This document shows, in pieces, positions 18,118 to 27,074 of a DNA stretch of 64,000 nt. The stretch's first letter is position 1. Every line of letters starts with the position of its first letter. Source of the DNA: Harryflintia acetispora (GTDB taxonomy: Bacteria; Bacillota; Clostridia; Oscillospirales; Ruminococcaceae); contig SLUK01000003.1 in NCBI GenBank assembly GCA_004340125.1, positions 1 through 64,000 on the forward strand, read 5' to 3'. The notes under the pieces are model-generated. The model did not search any database. It was not told where the DNA came from and saw only the letters and a program-made list of their open reading frames with translations. The translations under genes and the position numbers were made by a program.

Positions 18118-18600
18118 TTAAAGCTGGCTCTGCCACTCCCGGCGCAGAGCCTGCCAGGCAGAACGGGAGATCGCCCCGCGGCTGCACAAATCGTCGAGCG
18201 CGCCGATCTGCGCCTGGATGAAGGCGGAGTCCGCCCCCATGTGCGCCGGCGCGGGCGGATAGGCGGGATACCCGCCGCCCCGGCAGGCCGACATGGCCGG
18301 GGCGGGGGCGGGGGCGACGGGTACCTCCACCACCCTCGGCTGCCCGCTGAGCAGCGAACGGGTGTGCCGGCTTTCGAGCAGGGCGCGCATCTGGCAGATA
18401 TTTTGCGCGAGGCTTGCGCCGAACATGAGCAGACAAAACCATACAAAACCTCCTAAGGAAAGGGAGCCCGCCGCGATCCCGCCGCCGGGCGAAAAATCAT
18501 AGCAGAGCCATGCGGCCCCGCCGAGCAGGCTGCCGCACAGCGAAATCCAGGCGATCAGGCGCAGCAGCCCGATCCAGATGCGGCCGTAAGATTTTTTCAT
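18118..18600 (-). CDS. Small membrane protein with C-terminal SHOCT-like helix pair
   Basis: A 160-aa protein: two predicted membrane segments (about 8-32 and 43-65), then an Ala/Pro-rich linker (VAPAPAPAMSACRGGG, YPAYPPAPAH), and a final 30-residue piece LDDLCSRGAISRSAWQALRREW that resembles the SHOCT motif (short C-terminal domain with a conserved Leu-x-x-Leu, Gly-x-Ile, Phe/Trp pattern). GGAGT precedes ATG 18600. SHOCT modules are often found on membrane or oligomeric proteins as protein-interaction tags. Function unknown. It lies between the SDR gene and the AraC sensor and is read in the same direction. Confidence 0.6.
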   Translation of the reverse strand: MKKSYGRIWIGLLRLIAWISLCGSLLGGAAWLCYDFSPGGGIAAGSLSLGGFVWFCLLMFGASLAQNICQMRALLESRHTRSLLSGQPRVVEVPVAPAPAPAMSACRGGGYPAYPPAPAHMGADSAFIQAQIGALDDLCSRGAISRSAWQALRREWQSQL

Positions 18601-18805
18601 CAGAACTTGACTCCTTCCGGGCACACTCAAAGGGGCGCAAAGATAGGTTACGGACGCGCCCTTTTTGATTAGTATTCCTGTTTTGAGAGCCGGATAAGCA
18701 GATGAAGGAAATTTTAGAGCGGCCCCGGGCAAAAAAATTCCCCGCCATCGAGGCGGGGAAAACGAAAATACGCAAAATCCGAAAAAACAATGGTAACGCT
18801 TCCGC

Positions 18806-21139
18806 TTATTCCTGGGGGGAGGACGAGACCTCGCGGTACTTCCCGGGAGTGATCCCCTCGTATTTTTTGAAGGTGCGGATGAAGGTGTTGCTCCCCGTGA
18901 AGCCGCAGGACTCGGCGATCTCCTGGATGGTGCGCTCGGTGCCGGTGAGCAGGACCTTGGCCGCCTCGATCCTCGTCTTGTTGATGTAGTCGAGCAGCCC
19001 GAGGCCGTGCACCTCCTTGAAGCGCTTGGAGAGATAGGAGGGGGACAGGCTGAGCTGCTCGGCGATCTGGGTGATGCTCAGCGTCTCGTCGCTGTAGTGC
19101 TTTTGGATATACTGCACGGCGCGCCGGATCAAATCGCTCGCCTCGTTCTTTTCCCGGGTGTACTCGCACAGCCGGATGAGGATTTTGTTGAGCTCCATGT
19201 CCATCTCGGTCACCGATTGGCAGCCCAGCAGCCGCTCGACCGCGCCGAGCTCGCTGAGGTCGTTGTGGTCGGGGGCGGTGATCTCATAGATGGTCTTCAT
19301 GATGGTGCTGGTGAGGTTGAACATGAAGCACTTGGTGATCATGCTCGGGAGGGAGAACTGCTTAAAGTTGATCTCGAACAGCTCGTTTAAAATCTTTTTG
19401 GCGTTGTTGTAGTCGCCGGACTTGATGAAGTTGGTCAGCTGGACCTCGACCTGCAGCGGGTAGTAGTAATAGTAGGTCTGGTTGCCCTCCTTGAGCCCGA
19501 GCTCGATGTCCCGGTAGGAGGTCAGGTCGGCCCGGCCCATTAGGATGTTGTATTCGGTCGCGGTATACGCCTCGGTATAGGCCGCCGGGATCTCTTCCAG
19601 GGAGTGCATGACGGTGCTCTGGGTGACGCTGATGTGGATCCCGAAGTTTTCCTGCAAGAATTGCAGACCCTCCCGCGCCGCGTCGGCGAGATCCCCCTCG
19701 GGGTCGGCAGCGCCGGGCGAGAGGTTGCACAGCGCCGCCTGCAAATCGTCCACCTCGGTCATCAATCCGAAGTGCTTACGGCCGATCAGCTCCTCGAACA
19801 CGTTGCGGATGATGTAGCGGGCCAGCTGGAACTGCTTTTCGCGGTCCATACCGCCCAGGGCCTTGCCCTCGATCTCCTTGATGTAGAAGACCATCACCGC
19901 GAAATCGTCCGAGGAGAAGTGCAGATCGTAAAGCGAGAGCGCCTCCTGCACGCTCATCGAGGGGTCCACCCGCCCCTTTAAGAGCCTGCCGAGGAAGCTC
20001 TGGCGCAGGTGCTGCAGCTGTTTATCCAGCACCCGGTCCACCTTCTGCTTGTCGCCCAGGGTGGAGGAGAGCGCGTCCTCGATGAAGCCGAACTCGTTGT
20101 GCCGCTGATCGAACGGGATTCCCGCCTTGTCGGCGAGCACCCCGACGAGCTTGCGCACCGGCAGGTAGTTGCTCTTGACGAAGAACAGGGACATCACCAG
20201 CCCCAGCAGCAGGCTGCACAGGATGGTGATATAGGTGATCCGCCTGATGTCGTTGGACTTCTCGAAGAAGACCTCGTTGGGGGTGATCGAGACGTACTTC
20301 CAGCCGATCACGTCCGAGGTGGTGTGCGCGACGGTGTACGCCCGGCCGCTTTCGTCGGTGTAGGTGTACAGGTCGTTCTGCTCGTCCAGATTGGAGTAGC
20401 GCAATTCAGTGGGCAGGGTATACGGCTCGCTGGAGGCGAGGATGTTGTCGTTCTCGTCCAGCAGCAGCACGACGCTGCGGTCGATCCACTGGATGTTGCG
20501 GATGGTGTCGGTGAGCTGGGAGTTGTTGAGCAGGATCAGCAAGGTGGCGTTCACGTCCACCGAGCTGTCCAGCGGCAGGGATTGCAGCAGCGCCACCACG
20601 GTGCGCTCCTCGCCGGGACGGCTCTCCTCCTGCAGGGTGATGAACTCGCTGGCGTGCTTGTTCCACAACAGCGGGCGCAGCGGCTCGCCGTTTGAGAGCA
20701 GACGGTAGCGGTCGATCATCTGCTCGTACAAATCGTCGCGCAGCACGGTGACGTTGGAGAGCGCGGCGTTTTTATCCTTGAGCAGGATGTAAAAATTTTC
20801 GATGAAGCTGTTCGACATCCGGTAGACCTTGAAGTCCCGCATGATCAGGTTATAAGCGTCGGCCGGATAGTTTTCCGAACGGTCGGCGATCAGGGACTTG
20901 AGCCGCGGATTCCAGCCGATCTGCACCGAGAGGGTCTCGGTGTCGGATAGGCGCGCATCCACATCGCTCTTGACCTGGCGCAGGAGCGCCGCGTTGACAT
21001 CGTTGATCTCGCTGCGCAGCGCGCGGGAGTAGCCCATATAGACCAGCCCGCTCACCAGCAGCGGCACGATCAAAATTGAGATATAGGACAGGAGCCATTT
21101 AAAGATGACGCTGCGGCGGTTCGGTACGAATTTTTCCAA
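18806..21139 (-). CDS. AraC-family regulator with extracellular sensor domain (YesN/YtdP type)
   Basis: A 777-aa single-chain sensor-regulator. Membrane segment at about 10-38, an extracellular region to about residue 265, a second membrane segment (ITYITILCSLLLGLVMSLFFV), a HAMP-like/cytoplasmic linker, and two AraC helix-turn-helix units at the end (QYIQKHYSDETLSITQIAEQL and IQEIAESCGFTGSNTFIRTFKKYEGITPGKYR). Start taken as TTG 21139, 7 nt after AGAGGGGG, giving LEKFVPNRRS; the region upstream has no good signal. Divergent from the sugar ABC importer, which it very probably activates in response to an outside carbohydrate. Confidence 0.88.
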   Translation of the reverse strand: MEKFVPNRRSVIFKWLLSYISILIVPLLVSGLVYMGYSRALRSEINDVNAALLRQVKSDVDARLSDTETLSVQIGWNPRLKSLIADRSENYPADAYNLIMRDFKVYRMSNSFIENFYILLKDKNAALSNVTVLRDDLYEQMIDRYRLLSNGEPLRPLLWNKHASEFITLQEESRPGEERTVVALLQSLPLDSSVDVNATLLILLNNSQLTDTIRNIQWIDRSVVLLLDENDNILASSEPYTLPTELRYSNLDEQNDLYTYTDESGRAYTVAHTTSDVIGWKYVSITPNEVFFEKSNDIRRITYITILCSLLLGLVMSLFFVKSNYLPVRKLVGVLADKAGIPFDQRHNEFGFIEDALSSTLGDKQKVDRVLDKQLQHLRQSFLGRLLKGRVDPSMSVQEALSLYDLHFSSDDFAVMVFYIKEIEGKALGGMDREKQFQLARYIIRNVFEELIGRKHFGLMTEVDDLQAALCNLSPGAADPEGDLADAAREGLQFLQENFGIHISVTQSTVMHSLEEIPAAYTEAYTATEYNILMGRADLTSYRDIELGLKEGNQTYYYYYPLQVEVQLTNFIKSGDYNNAKKILNELFEINFKQFSLPSMITKCFMFNLTSTIMKTIYEITAPDHNDLSELGAVERLLGCQSVTEMDMELNKILIRLCEYTREKNEASDLIRRAVQYIQKHYSDETLSITQIAEQLSLSPSYLSKRFKEVHGLGLLDYINKTRIEAAKVLLTGTERTIQEIAESCGFTGSNTFIRTFKKYEGITPGKYREVSSSPQE

Positions 21140-21470
21140 CGCTTTGCCCCCTCTACTCTGCCATTTGCACAAGTACAGTATAACACAACGATTGTATTTG
21201 CGCACTTCTCTAAAAAGGCCCATCCTCCGCCCCAACGGGCGAAAAGCCTGCCGTCATGCGGTTTGGTGGACCGCCGAAACAAAATATTGACGATGGAGTG
21301 CCGATTTGGGCGATGGGAAAATGCTGGATTTTGGGAACGAAAACCGAAACGGGAGATAGCTTTTTTATGAAAGCCGGTGCTACAATAAAATCACGCAAAG
21401 CGGCGGCAGACAGATCGCGGCACCCCGCCCGGCTTTATATGCAACCGAAATAAAGGGAGGAACGAGCAAG
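21140..21470. other. Divergent control region between AraC sensor and ABC importer
   Basis: 331 bp without a gene. Minus-strand TATACT (around 21174-21182) could be the -10 box of the sensor gene. For the importer the best -10 is TACAAT at 21381-21386, without a good -35, as expected for an activator-dependent promoter. A short GCGGT/ACCGC hairpin lies near 21260-21276. No certain AraC site can be named. Confidence 0.4.
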
Positions 21471-22832
21471 ATGAAAAAAAGGATACTTTCCATACTGTTG
21501 GCGGCCTGCATGCTGGCTTCGGCCAGCTCCCTGACGGCCTGCTCGAGCAAGAGCGGGACGCCCGCCGCGAGCGGCGAACCCAAGACCCCCGCTTCCGAGG
21601 CCGGCAGCGAAGCGGCGCCGGAAGCTTCGTCCGAGGGGGCGAGCAAGATTACGGTGCTCATGCCCAAGCATGAGATGGACAACATCGGCTTCATGGAGAA
21701 GGAAACCCGAGGCTATGAAAGCGAGTCGGGCAACCAGGTCGAGCTGATCAACATGAGCTGGGAGAACGTGGCCGACCGGATCACCACCGAGATGGCGGCG
21801 GGCGGCGGTTCCTACGATGTGATCGAGTTCGACAACTCCTGGGTGCCGAAATTCGTCACCAACAACTGGATCATCCCGCTGGACGACTACGCCACCGACG
21901 AGATGAAGACCGGCATGCTGCCCGGGCTGATCGACAAGTTCTCCTACGACGGCAAGCTCTACGGGATCACCTGGAACAACGATACCCGCTTCTTTATGTA
22001 CAATAAGGCCAAACTCGAGCAGGCCGGCTTCAGCGAGCCCCCCAAGACCTGGGAGGAGCTGAAGGAGCAGACCAAGGTCATGCAGGAGAAGGGGCTGACC
22101 AAGTTCGGTTACTCGGATTCCTATATGCAGGCGCAATCCTGTGTCAACGAGATGTTCTTCGTGGTCTACTCCTTCGGGGGCGACTTCTTTGACAGCGAGG
22201 GCAACCTCACCATCACCACCGACCCCGGGGTCAAGGCGGCCTACGAGTTCGTGGCGAACGGGCTCAACACCGATAAGATCGTCGACCCGGGCTCGATGAC
22301 CTCCGACTATGAGACGGTCGCCAATATCTTCAACATGGGCGACACCGCCTTCTGCGTGCAGGCGTGGCCGGGAATCTATCAGTCCTCGAACGACGAGAGC
22401 ACCTCCAAGGTGGTCGGCGAGATCGCCGTGGCCGATTACTCGGTCTCGGGCGACGGGCAGACCCAGGCGGTCCTGACCCTGCCGGAAGCGATGGCCATCC
22501 CGAAGGCGAGCAAGAACTACGACGCGGCCTGGGATTACATCAAATACATGTCCTCCAAGGAGTTCGACAAGCGCAAGGCCGAGGAGATCGGCGCGCTGCC
22601 GATCTGGAGCGAGCTCTTTAACGATCCCGACCTGCTGGCGAAGTACCCGCACTGGTCCGGCTTCGGCAAGCAGGCGGCCAACTCCAAGGGCCTGCCGAGC
22701 CTGCTTTGGTACGACGAGTTTGCCAACGTCGTGCTGGTGGAGTCCCAGAAGATCCTGCTCGGCCAGGTCTCGGTGGACGACGGGCTCAAGGAGATGGAAG
22801 AGCAGTGCAAAAAGATCCAGCCCCAGGCGTAG
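21471..22832 (+). CDS. Sugar ABC transporter substrate-binding lipoprotein (family 1)
   Basis: A 453-aa solute-binding protein with a lipoprotein signal (MKKRILSILLAACMLAS, lipobox LTAC, Cys24) followed by a Ser/Ala-rich spacer to residue 55. The mature part is a family 1 (maltose/oligosaccharide type) fold with NQVELINMSWENVADRI, YDVIEFDNSW and AFCVQAWPGIY. It captures a sugar outside the membrane and hands it to the permeases encoded next. GGGAGG upstream of ATG 21471. A 10-bp GC hairpin after the stop (22849-22874) separates it from the permease genes and probably lets this protein be made in excess. Confidence 0.9.
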   Translation: MKKRILSILLAACMLASASSLTACSSKSGTPAASGEPKTPASEAGSEAAPEASSEGASKITVLMPKHEMDNIGFMEKETRGYESESGNQVELINMSWENVADRITTEMAAGGGSYDVIEFDNSWVPKFVTNNWIIPLDDYATDEMKTGMLPGLIDKFSYDGKLYGITWNNDTRFFMYNKAKLEQAGFSEPPKTWEELKEQTKVMQEKGLTKFGYSDSYMQAQSCVNEMFFVVYSFGGDFFDSEGNLTITTDPGVKAAYEFVANGLNTDKIVDPGSMTSDYETVANIFNMGDTAFCVQAWPGIYQSSNDESTSKVVGEIAVADYSVSGDGQTQAVLTLPEAMAIPKASKNYDAAWDYIKYMSSKEFDKRKAEEIGALPIWSELFNDPDLLAKYPHWSGFGKQAANSKGLPSLLWYDEFANVVLVESQKILLGQVSVDDGLKEMEEQCKKIQPQA

Positions 22833-22848
22833 GGGATACGGATTGCCG

Positions 22849-22874
22849 GCGGCGCGGGTAAATGCCCGCGCCGC
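22849..22874 (+). terminator. Intercistronic hairpin between binding protein and permeases
   Basis: 10-bp GC-rich stem (22849-22858 with 22865-22874), TAAATG loop, weak T-tract. Typical of partial termination or 3'-end protection of the binding-protein mRNA. Confidence 0.55.
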
Positions 22875-22927
22875 AGCTTTAAAAAGCGGTGGCGGCTGTC
22901 CCGCTGTGAAAGGATATGTGATGAAGT

Positions 22928-23836
22928 ATGAGCAAAAACCAAGGCGGGCAGCGGCATGACGGCCGCCCGTTCCTGGATAGGCATCTGCCCCAGCTTCTGA
23001 TTGCGCCAAGCATTTTGATCATCCTGGGCGTGCTGATCCTGCCGATCCTCTATTCGATCTATCTGAGCTTCCACGAGATCAACTTCTCCAGCAATACCTA
23101 CCAGTTGGTGGGGCTCAAAAATTACATCGAAATGTTCCAGGACACCTATTACCTCAAATCGATCTCGCTGACGGTCTACTTTACGGTAATCACCGTCTTC
23201 ACCGAAATCTTCATGGGGGTCGGGATCGCGCTGGTGCTCAACCAGAAATTCAAGGGCCGCGGCTTTGTGCGCGGGATCATGATCCTGCCCTGGGCCCTGC
23301 CCACGGTGGTCAACGCGGTCATGTGGAAGTGGATTTTCAACGCCAACTACGGCGTCTTCAACGCCCTGCTCCTGAAGCTGGGGCTGATCGACAGCTACCA
23401 GGTCTGGCTGGGCACCCCGTTGAGCGCGCTCAACTGCATGCTCTTCGCCAACATCTGGAAGGAGACCCCCTACGTCGTGCTGCTGACCATCGCGGCGCTG
23501 GCCAATATTTCCCCGGACATCTACGAGGCGGCCAGGGTGGACGGCTCGAACGTCTTTCACACCTTCCGTACCATCACCCTGCCGCTGATCAAGCCGGTGG
23601 TGCTGATTCTGGCCATCACCAAGACCATCTGGGCGCTGCAGACCTTCGATCTGGTCTTCATCCTCACCGGCGGGGGCCCCGCCTCGGGCACCGAGCTGAT
23701 GACCTTCTTCATCCACAAGAACACCTTTAAATTTCTCAAGTTCGGCTACGGCTCGGCCATGTCCTACATGCTGTCGATGGTCTGCTTCGTGCTGACGTTC
23801 ATCTATATCAAGGTGTTCGCCAGCAAGGAAGATTAG
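22928..23836 (+). CDS. Sugar ABC transporter permease (MalF/UgpA type)
   Basis: A 302-aa membrane protein with about six transmembrane segments and the inner-membrane-component loop EAARVDGSNVFHTFRTITLPLIKP (EAA motif near residue 195), which contacts the ATPase. The N terminus is polar (SKNQGGQRHDGR) before the first membrane segment. ATG 22928; AAAGGA upstream is about 14 nt away. Partner of the next permease. Confidence 0.9.
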   Translation: MSKNQGGQRHDGRPFLDRHLPQLLIAPSILIILGVLILPILYSIYLSFHEINFSSNTYQLVGLKNYIEMFQDTYYLKSISLTVYFTVITVFTEIFMGVGIALVLNQKFKGRGFVRGIMILPWALPTVVNAVMWKWIFNANYGVFNALLLKLGLIDSYQVWLGTPLSALNCMLFANIWKETPYVVLLTIAALANISPDIYEAARVDGSNVFHTFRTITLPLIKPVVLILAITKTIWALQTFDLVFILTGGGPASGTELMTFFIHKNTFKFLKFGYGSAMSYMLSMVCFVLTFIYIKVFASKED

Positions 23837-23847
23837 GGGGGAGCAAG

Positions 23848-24711
23848 ATGAATAAAAAACTTAAACACGTCCTTAAGCGCACCGGGCTCTATGCGCTGGT
23901 GCTGCTGATCGTCGTTTATGTCCTGGCGCCCTATCTGTGGATGGTGATTTCGAGCATCTCCACCAAGGTGGACCTGATGGAGGTGCCGCTCAAGTTTATC
24001 CCCCGGCACCCGACGCTGCAAAACTACAAGGATATGCTGCTGGGGACCTCGAACTCCACCACCGACGCGGCCTCGCAGTTCATGCACGCGATGAAAAACA
24101 GTGCGATCGTCACCGTCTGCGTGACCGCCGTCTCGATGGCGGTGGGGATCCTCGCCTCCTACGCCTTCTCGCGTTTCCGCTTCCGCTTCAAGCAACAGAC
24201 CTTCATGGCCATCCTCTTTACCCAGATGATCCCGCCGATCGCGATCATCATCCCGCTGTACATGATCATGCTGCGCGCGAAGCTGCTGGACAACATCTGG
24301 GCGCTGACGGTGGTCTATCTCTCCTTCGTGCTCCCCTTCGTCATCTGGATCATGAAGGGCTACATCGACGGGATCCCCACCGAGCTGGAGGAGTCGGCGA
24401 TGATCGACGGCTGCGGGCGGCTGCGCTCCTTCTTCCTGATCGTGCTGCCGGTCGCCTCGACGGGGCTGGCGGCCACCACCATCTTCGCCTTCATCATCTC
24501 CTGGAACGAGTTTTTCTACGCGCTCAACTTTACCTCGCTGGCGGCCAAGACCCTGCCGGTGCTGATCACCGAGTTTTCCAGCAAGTACGGCGCGGACTAC
24601 ATCCTGACCTGCACCTCCGGCGTGATTGCGAGCTTGCCCCCGGTGCTGCTGGCGCTCATCTTCCAGAAGTACATCATCGCGGGCCTGACCTCGGGCGCGG
24701 TCAAGGGATAA
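23848..24711 (+). CDS. Sugar ABC transporter permease (MalG/UgpE type)
   Basis: A 287-aa second permease with six membrane segments and the EAA-loop ELEESAMIDGCGRLRSFFLIVLP near residue 180. It starts 11 bp after the first permease with GGGGGGAG as ribosome site. No ATPase gene follows: like many family 1 sugar importers in Gram-positive bacteria it probably uses a shared MsmK/UgpC-type ATPase encoded elsewhere. A strong terminator ends the unit. Confidence 0.9.
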   Translation: MNKKLKHVLKRTGLYALVLLIVVYVLAPYLWMVISSISTKVDLMEVPLKFIPRHPTLQNYKDMLLGTSNSTTDAASQFMHAMKNSAIVTVCVTAVSMAVGILASYAFSRFRFRFKQQTFMAILFTQMIPPIAIIIPLYMIMLRAKLLDNIWALTVVYLSFVLPFVIWIMKGYIDGIPTELEESAMIDGCGRLRSFFLIVLPVASTGLAATTIFAFIISWNEFFYALNFTSLAAKTLPVLITEFSSKYGADYILTCTSGVIASLPPVLLALIFQKYIIAGLTSGAVKG

Positions 24712-24722
24712 ATCAAAATTAG

Positions 24723-24760
24723 AAAAGCCCCGCCCCGGCAAACGCCGGGGCGGGGCTTTT
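24723..24760. terminator. Bidirectional terminator after the ABC importer
   Basis: 17-bp perfect stem (24723-24739 with 24744-24760) with AAAA on the left and TTTT on the right, serving the importer and the convergent EFR1 gene. Confidence 0.9.
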
Positions 24761-24765
24761 AGCGC

Positions 24766-25533
24766 CTAAAGAAGGAAAAATTCGGGCTCTTTTCTGGCGG
24801 AAAACTTTTTGACGAATCCCGCCTTGGCAATCTTGTAAGCCGGCCCGCGAAAGGCGCGGGCGTGCTGCGGGCAGGCCGCGATACAGGCGGTGCAGGAGAT
24901 GCACCGCTCCTTGTCGGTTTCCTGGGGGTACCTGGGGTCGATCGCCCCGGTGGGGCAAATTTTAGCGCAGGCCCCGCAGCGGGTGCAGGAGCGGTCCGCC
25001 GAGGGCTTCAGCGGGACCGGAGCGGGCGCGCGGTAAGGGGCGTGCCCCTTGACGCTGGGCCTGCCCGGCTGCGGCAGGCTCTCCAACAGCTTTGCGCACT
25101 TACCGGCAAAATTCTGAAGCTGCCGCAGATCCTCCTCGTCCGGCCGCCCGGCGGCGACGTCGGGGAAGATGGAGTGCTGCGCGATCGCGGCGGCCGCCGC
25201 GATCACCCGGAAGCCCTGTCCTTCCAGCAGCTCCTGCAGCTCGAGCAGCGCGTCGTCATAGTCCCGGTTGCCGTAGACCGCCGCGATGATCGCGGGCGTT
25301 TTGTCGCCGCGGACGCCGCGCAGCCGCTCGGCGCAGGGGGAGGGAATCCGCCCGGCGAAGACCGGCGCCCCGGCGATCAGCAGATCGTCCGGACCGAGCT
25401 CCGGCATAGGCTCGCGCTGGGCCAGCAGGTCGCATTCCTGCCACTCTTTTTGAATCCCGGCCGCGATTTGATTGACGGTTTTTTTGGTCGTTCCCGAGGG
25501 GCTGAAGTAGATGCACCAGGTGTTCTTTATCAT
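24766..25533 (-). CDS. EFR1-family flavodoxin/ferredoxin fusion protein
   Basis: A 255-aa fusion: an N-terminal flavodoxin-like domain with the FMN phosphate loop SPSGTTKKTV at 12-21 and AAVYGNRDYDDALLEL near 84, then a C-terminal bicluster ferredoxin with CTRCGACAKICP and CISCTACIAACP (near 178-220). It is a small redox protein linking flavin and iron-sulfur electron carriers in anaerobes; the specific partner is unknown. Single gene, no clear operon mates. Confidence 0.9.
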   Translation of the reverse strand: MIKNTWCIYFSPSGTTKKTVNQIAAGIQKEWQECDLLAQREPMPELGPDDLLIAGAPVFAGRIPSPCAERLRGVRGDKTPAIIAAVYGNRDYDDALLELQELLEGQGFRVIAAAAAIAQHSIFPDVAAGRPDEEDLRQLQNFAGKCAKLLESLPQPGRPSVKGHAPYRAPAPVPLKPSADRSCTRCGACAKICPTGAIDPRYPQETDKERCISCTACIAACPQHARAFRGPAYKIAKAGFVKKFSARKEPEFFLL

Positions 25534-25585
25534 ATTGTCCGCCTCCGTTTGGTTTTATCATAAACCAAAAGCAGAAGAGATGCAA

Positions 25586-26053
25586 TCATTCGCAGGCGAG
25601 AGGACATTCCATCATTTCATTTTCGGCGCGAAAGCCCTGCCGCTCATAAAAGGGGACGGCCCGCCCGCTCGGCCAGACAAAGAGCAGCTCATATCCGTTT
25701 TCTTTTGCAAAGGCTTTCACCCGTTCCATCAGCGCGCTGCCGATCCCGCGGCTGCGGTACTGCCGCAGGGTATGTACGTTGGTGACGTAGCCGATCTGTC
25801 CTTGCGCCTCGCGGGGGCTCGGTATCTTCGGCACCCGGCAGACCCAGACGTTCGAGATGATTTTCCCATCCTCCTCGGCCAAAAAGCAAAAATAGGATTT
25901 TTCTTCCAAGGCTTTTGCCAGAAAAGCCTCGCACAGCGGGAGAAACCGTGCTTCTGCCATCGGCTGATTTGAATCCTGCTCCCACTCGTGGAGCCAGCGC
26001 AGCCGCGCGAGCTGCGGGGCGTCCGCGGGGGATGCCAAGCGGTAGGTGAGCAT
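25586..26053 (-). CDS. GNAT-family N-acetyltransferase
   Basis: A 155-aa acetyl-CoA-dependent acetyltransferase of the GNAT fold: motif A around RQYRSRGIGSALMERVKAFAKE and motif B around LLFVWPSGRAVPFYERQGF. GGAGGG precedes ATG 26053. Substrate cannot be predicted. Confidence 0.85.
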   Translation of the reverse strand: MLTYRLASPADAPQLARLRWLHEWEQDSNQPMAEARFLPLCEAFLAKALEEKSYFCFLAEEDGKIISNVWVCRVPKIPSPREAQGQIGYVTNVHTLRQYRSRGIGSALMERVKAFAKENGYELLFVWPSGRAVPFYERQGFRAENEMMECPLACE

Positions 26054-26152
26054 TCGTTTCCCTCCTTTTAAAATTTTTGTGGCCGGCGTTCCAGCAATAA
26101 AAACAAGGGCGGACAGCGTATGCTGCCCGCCCGGATAGACAATCTCGAAGGC

Positions 26153-26929
26153 TTAGTTGGCGACCTTGAGCCGCAGGCGGAGCTTATCCGCAATCATGGC
26201 GATAAATTCGCTGTTGGTGGGCTTACCTCTCTGGTTGTGGATGGTATAACCGAAGTAGCTGTTGAGGGTGTCCACGTCGCCGCGGTCCCAGGCCACTTCG
26301 ATCGCATGCCGGATGGCGCGCTCCACGCGCGAGGAGGTGGTGTCGTGCAGCTTGGCCACGTTGGGATAGAGCTGCTTGGTCACCGAATTGATGATTTCCG
26401 GGGTCTGCACACACATGATGATCGCATCCCGCAGGTAGTGATAGCCCTTGATGTGTGCGGGCACGCCGATCTGGTGGATGATCTCGGTGACCATCACCTC
26501 GAGGTCCACCTCACGATTCCCGCTCTTGCTGGTGAGGTCCATCGGATGCTCGTTGCCCGCCATCTGGACGATGCGTTCCGCCATCACCTCCACGTCGAAC
26601 GGCTGCAGGAAATGATAGACCGAACCGGTGGCGGTCAGCTCCCGCTGGAGCACCTTGTTGTCGCAGGTGGACATCGTCATGAAGAGGGGCGCGTCGGGCA
26701 GGTCGCTCGAAGCGATCTCCTTCATCACCCCGATCGCGTCCAGATTGTGCATGAAGGCATCCATCAGCACCACGGTTGGATGCTGTGTTTTGATCATCTC
26801 GACCACCCGCTTGCCGTCCTTGGGGCAGGCGACTATGCTCACCCCGTAGTGGCGCAGGATCGATGCGAGCTGTGCGCAGAAATCTTTGTTGGAGTCGTCG
26901 CCGATGAGAACCTTGATTTTGGAATTCAT
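26153..26929 (-). CDS. spo0A: Sporulation master regulator Spo0A
   Basis: Response regulator that commits the cell to sporulation. The receiver (1-120) has the acidic pair Asp11-Asp12, the phosphorylation site Asp57 and Ser87 where Bacillus subtilis has Thr, but the normally invariant lysine of the KPFD motif is glutamine (Gln109, HFLQPFD; codon CAG). The C-terminal DNA-binding domain is highly conserved (IIHQIGVPAHIKGYHYLRDAI, SRVERAIRHAIEVAW, KPTNSEFIAM). 258 aa, full length. ATG 26929 follows GGAGG. It lies next to spoIVB as in most clostridia. Upstream TGTCGTAA (27017-27024, plus strand) is close to a 0A box and could mean autoregulation. Confidence 0.97.
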   Translation of the reverse strand: MNSKIKVLIGDDSNKDFCAQLASILRHYGVSIVACPKDGKRVVEMIKTQHPTVVLMDAFMHNLDAIGVMKEIASSDLPDAPLFMTMSTCDNKVLQRELTATGSVYHFLQPFDVEVMAERIVQMAGNEHPMDLTSKSGNREVDLEVMVTEIIHQIGVPAHIKGYHYLRDAIIMCVQTPEIINSVTKQLYPNVAKLHDTTSSRVERAIRHAIEVAWDRGDVDTLNSYFGYTIHNQRGKPTNSEFIAMIADKLRLRLKVAN

Positions 26930-27074
26930 GATGTTACCTCCGATTGTCTAATTGGAATTTTCTTACATTCCCTGATGACCGTAGTTTACCATATATTGGT
27001 AGTAATTGCAAGTGGCTGTCGTAAAATATACATTATATAGTTATTCAAACATTTCTGGAAAATTTTGTAATATA

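Noticed and set aside
17057..18121. 354-codon plus-strand frame opposite the SDR gene
   Set aside because: Antisense shadow; the SDR motifs on the other strand are decisive.
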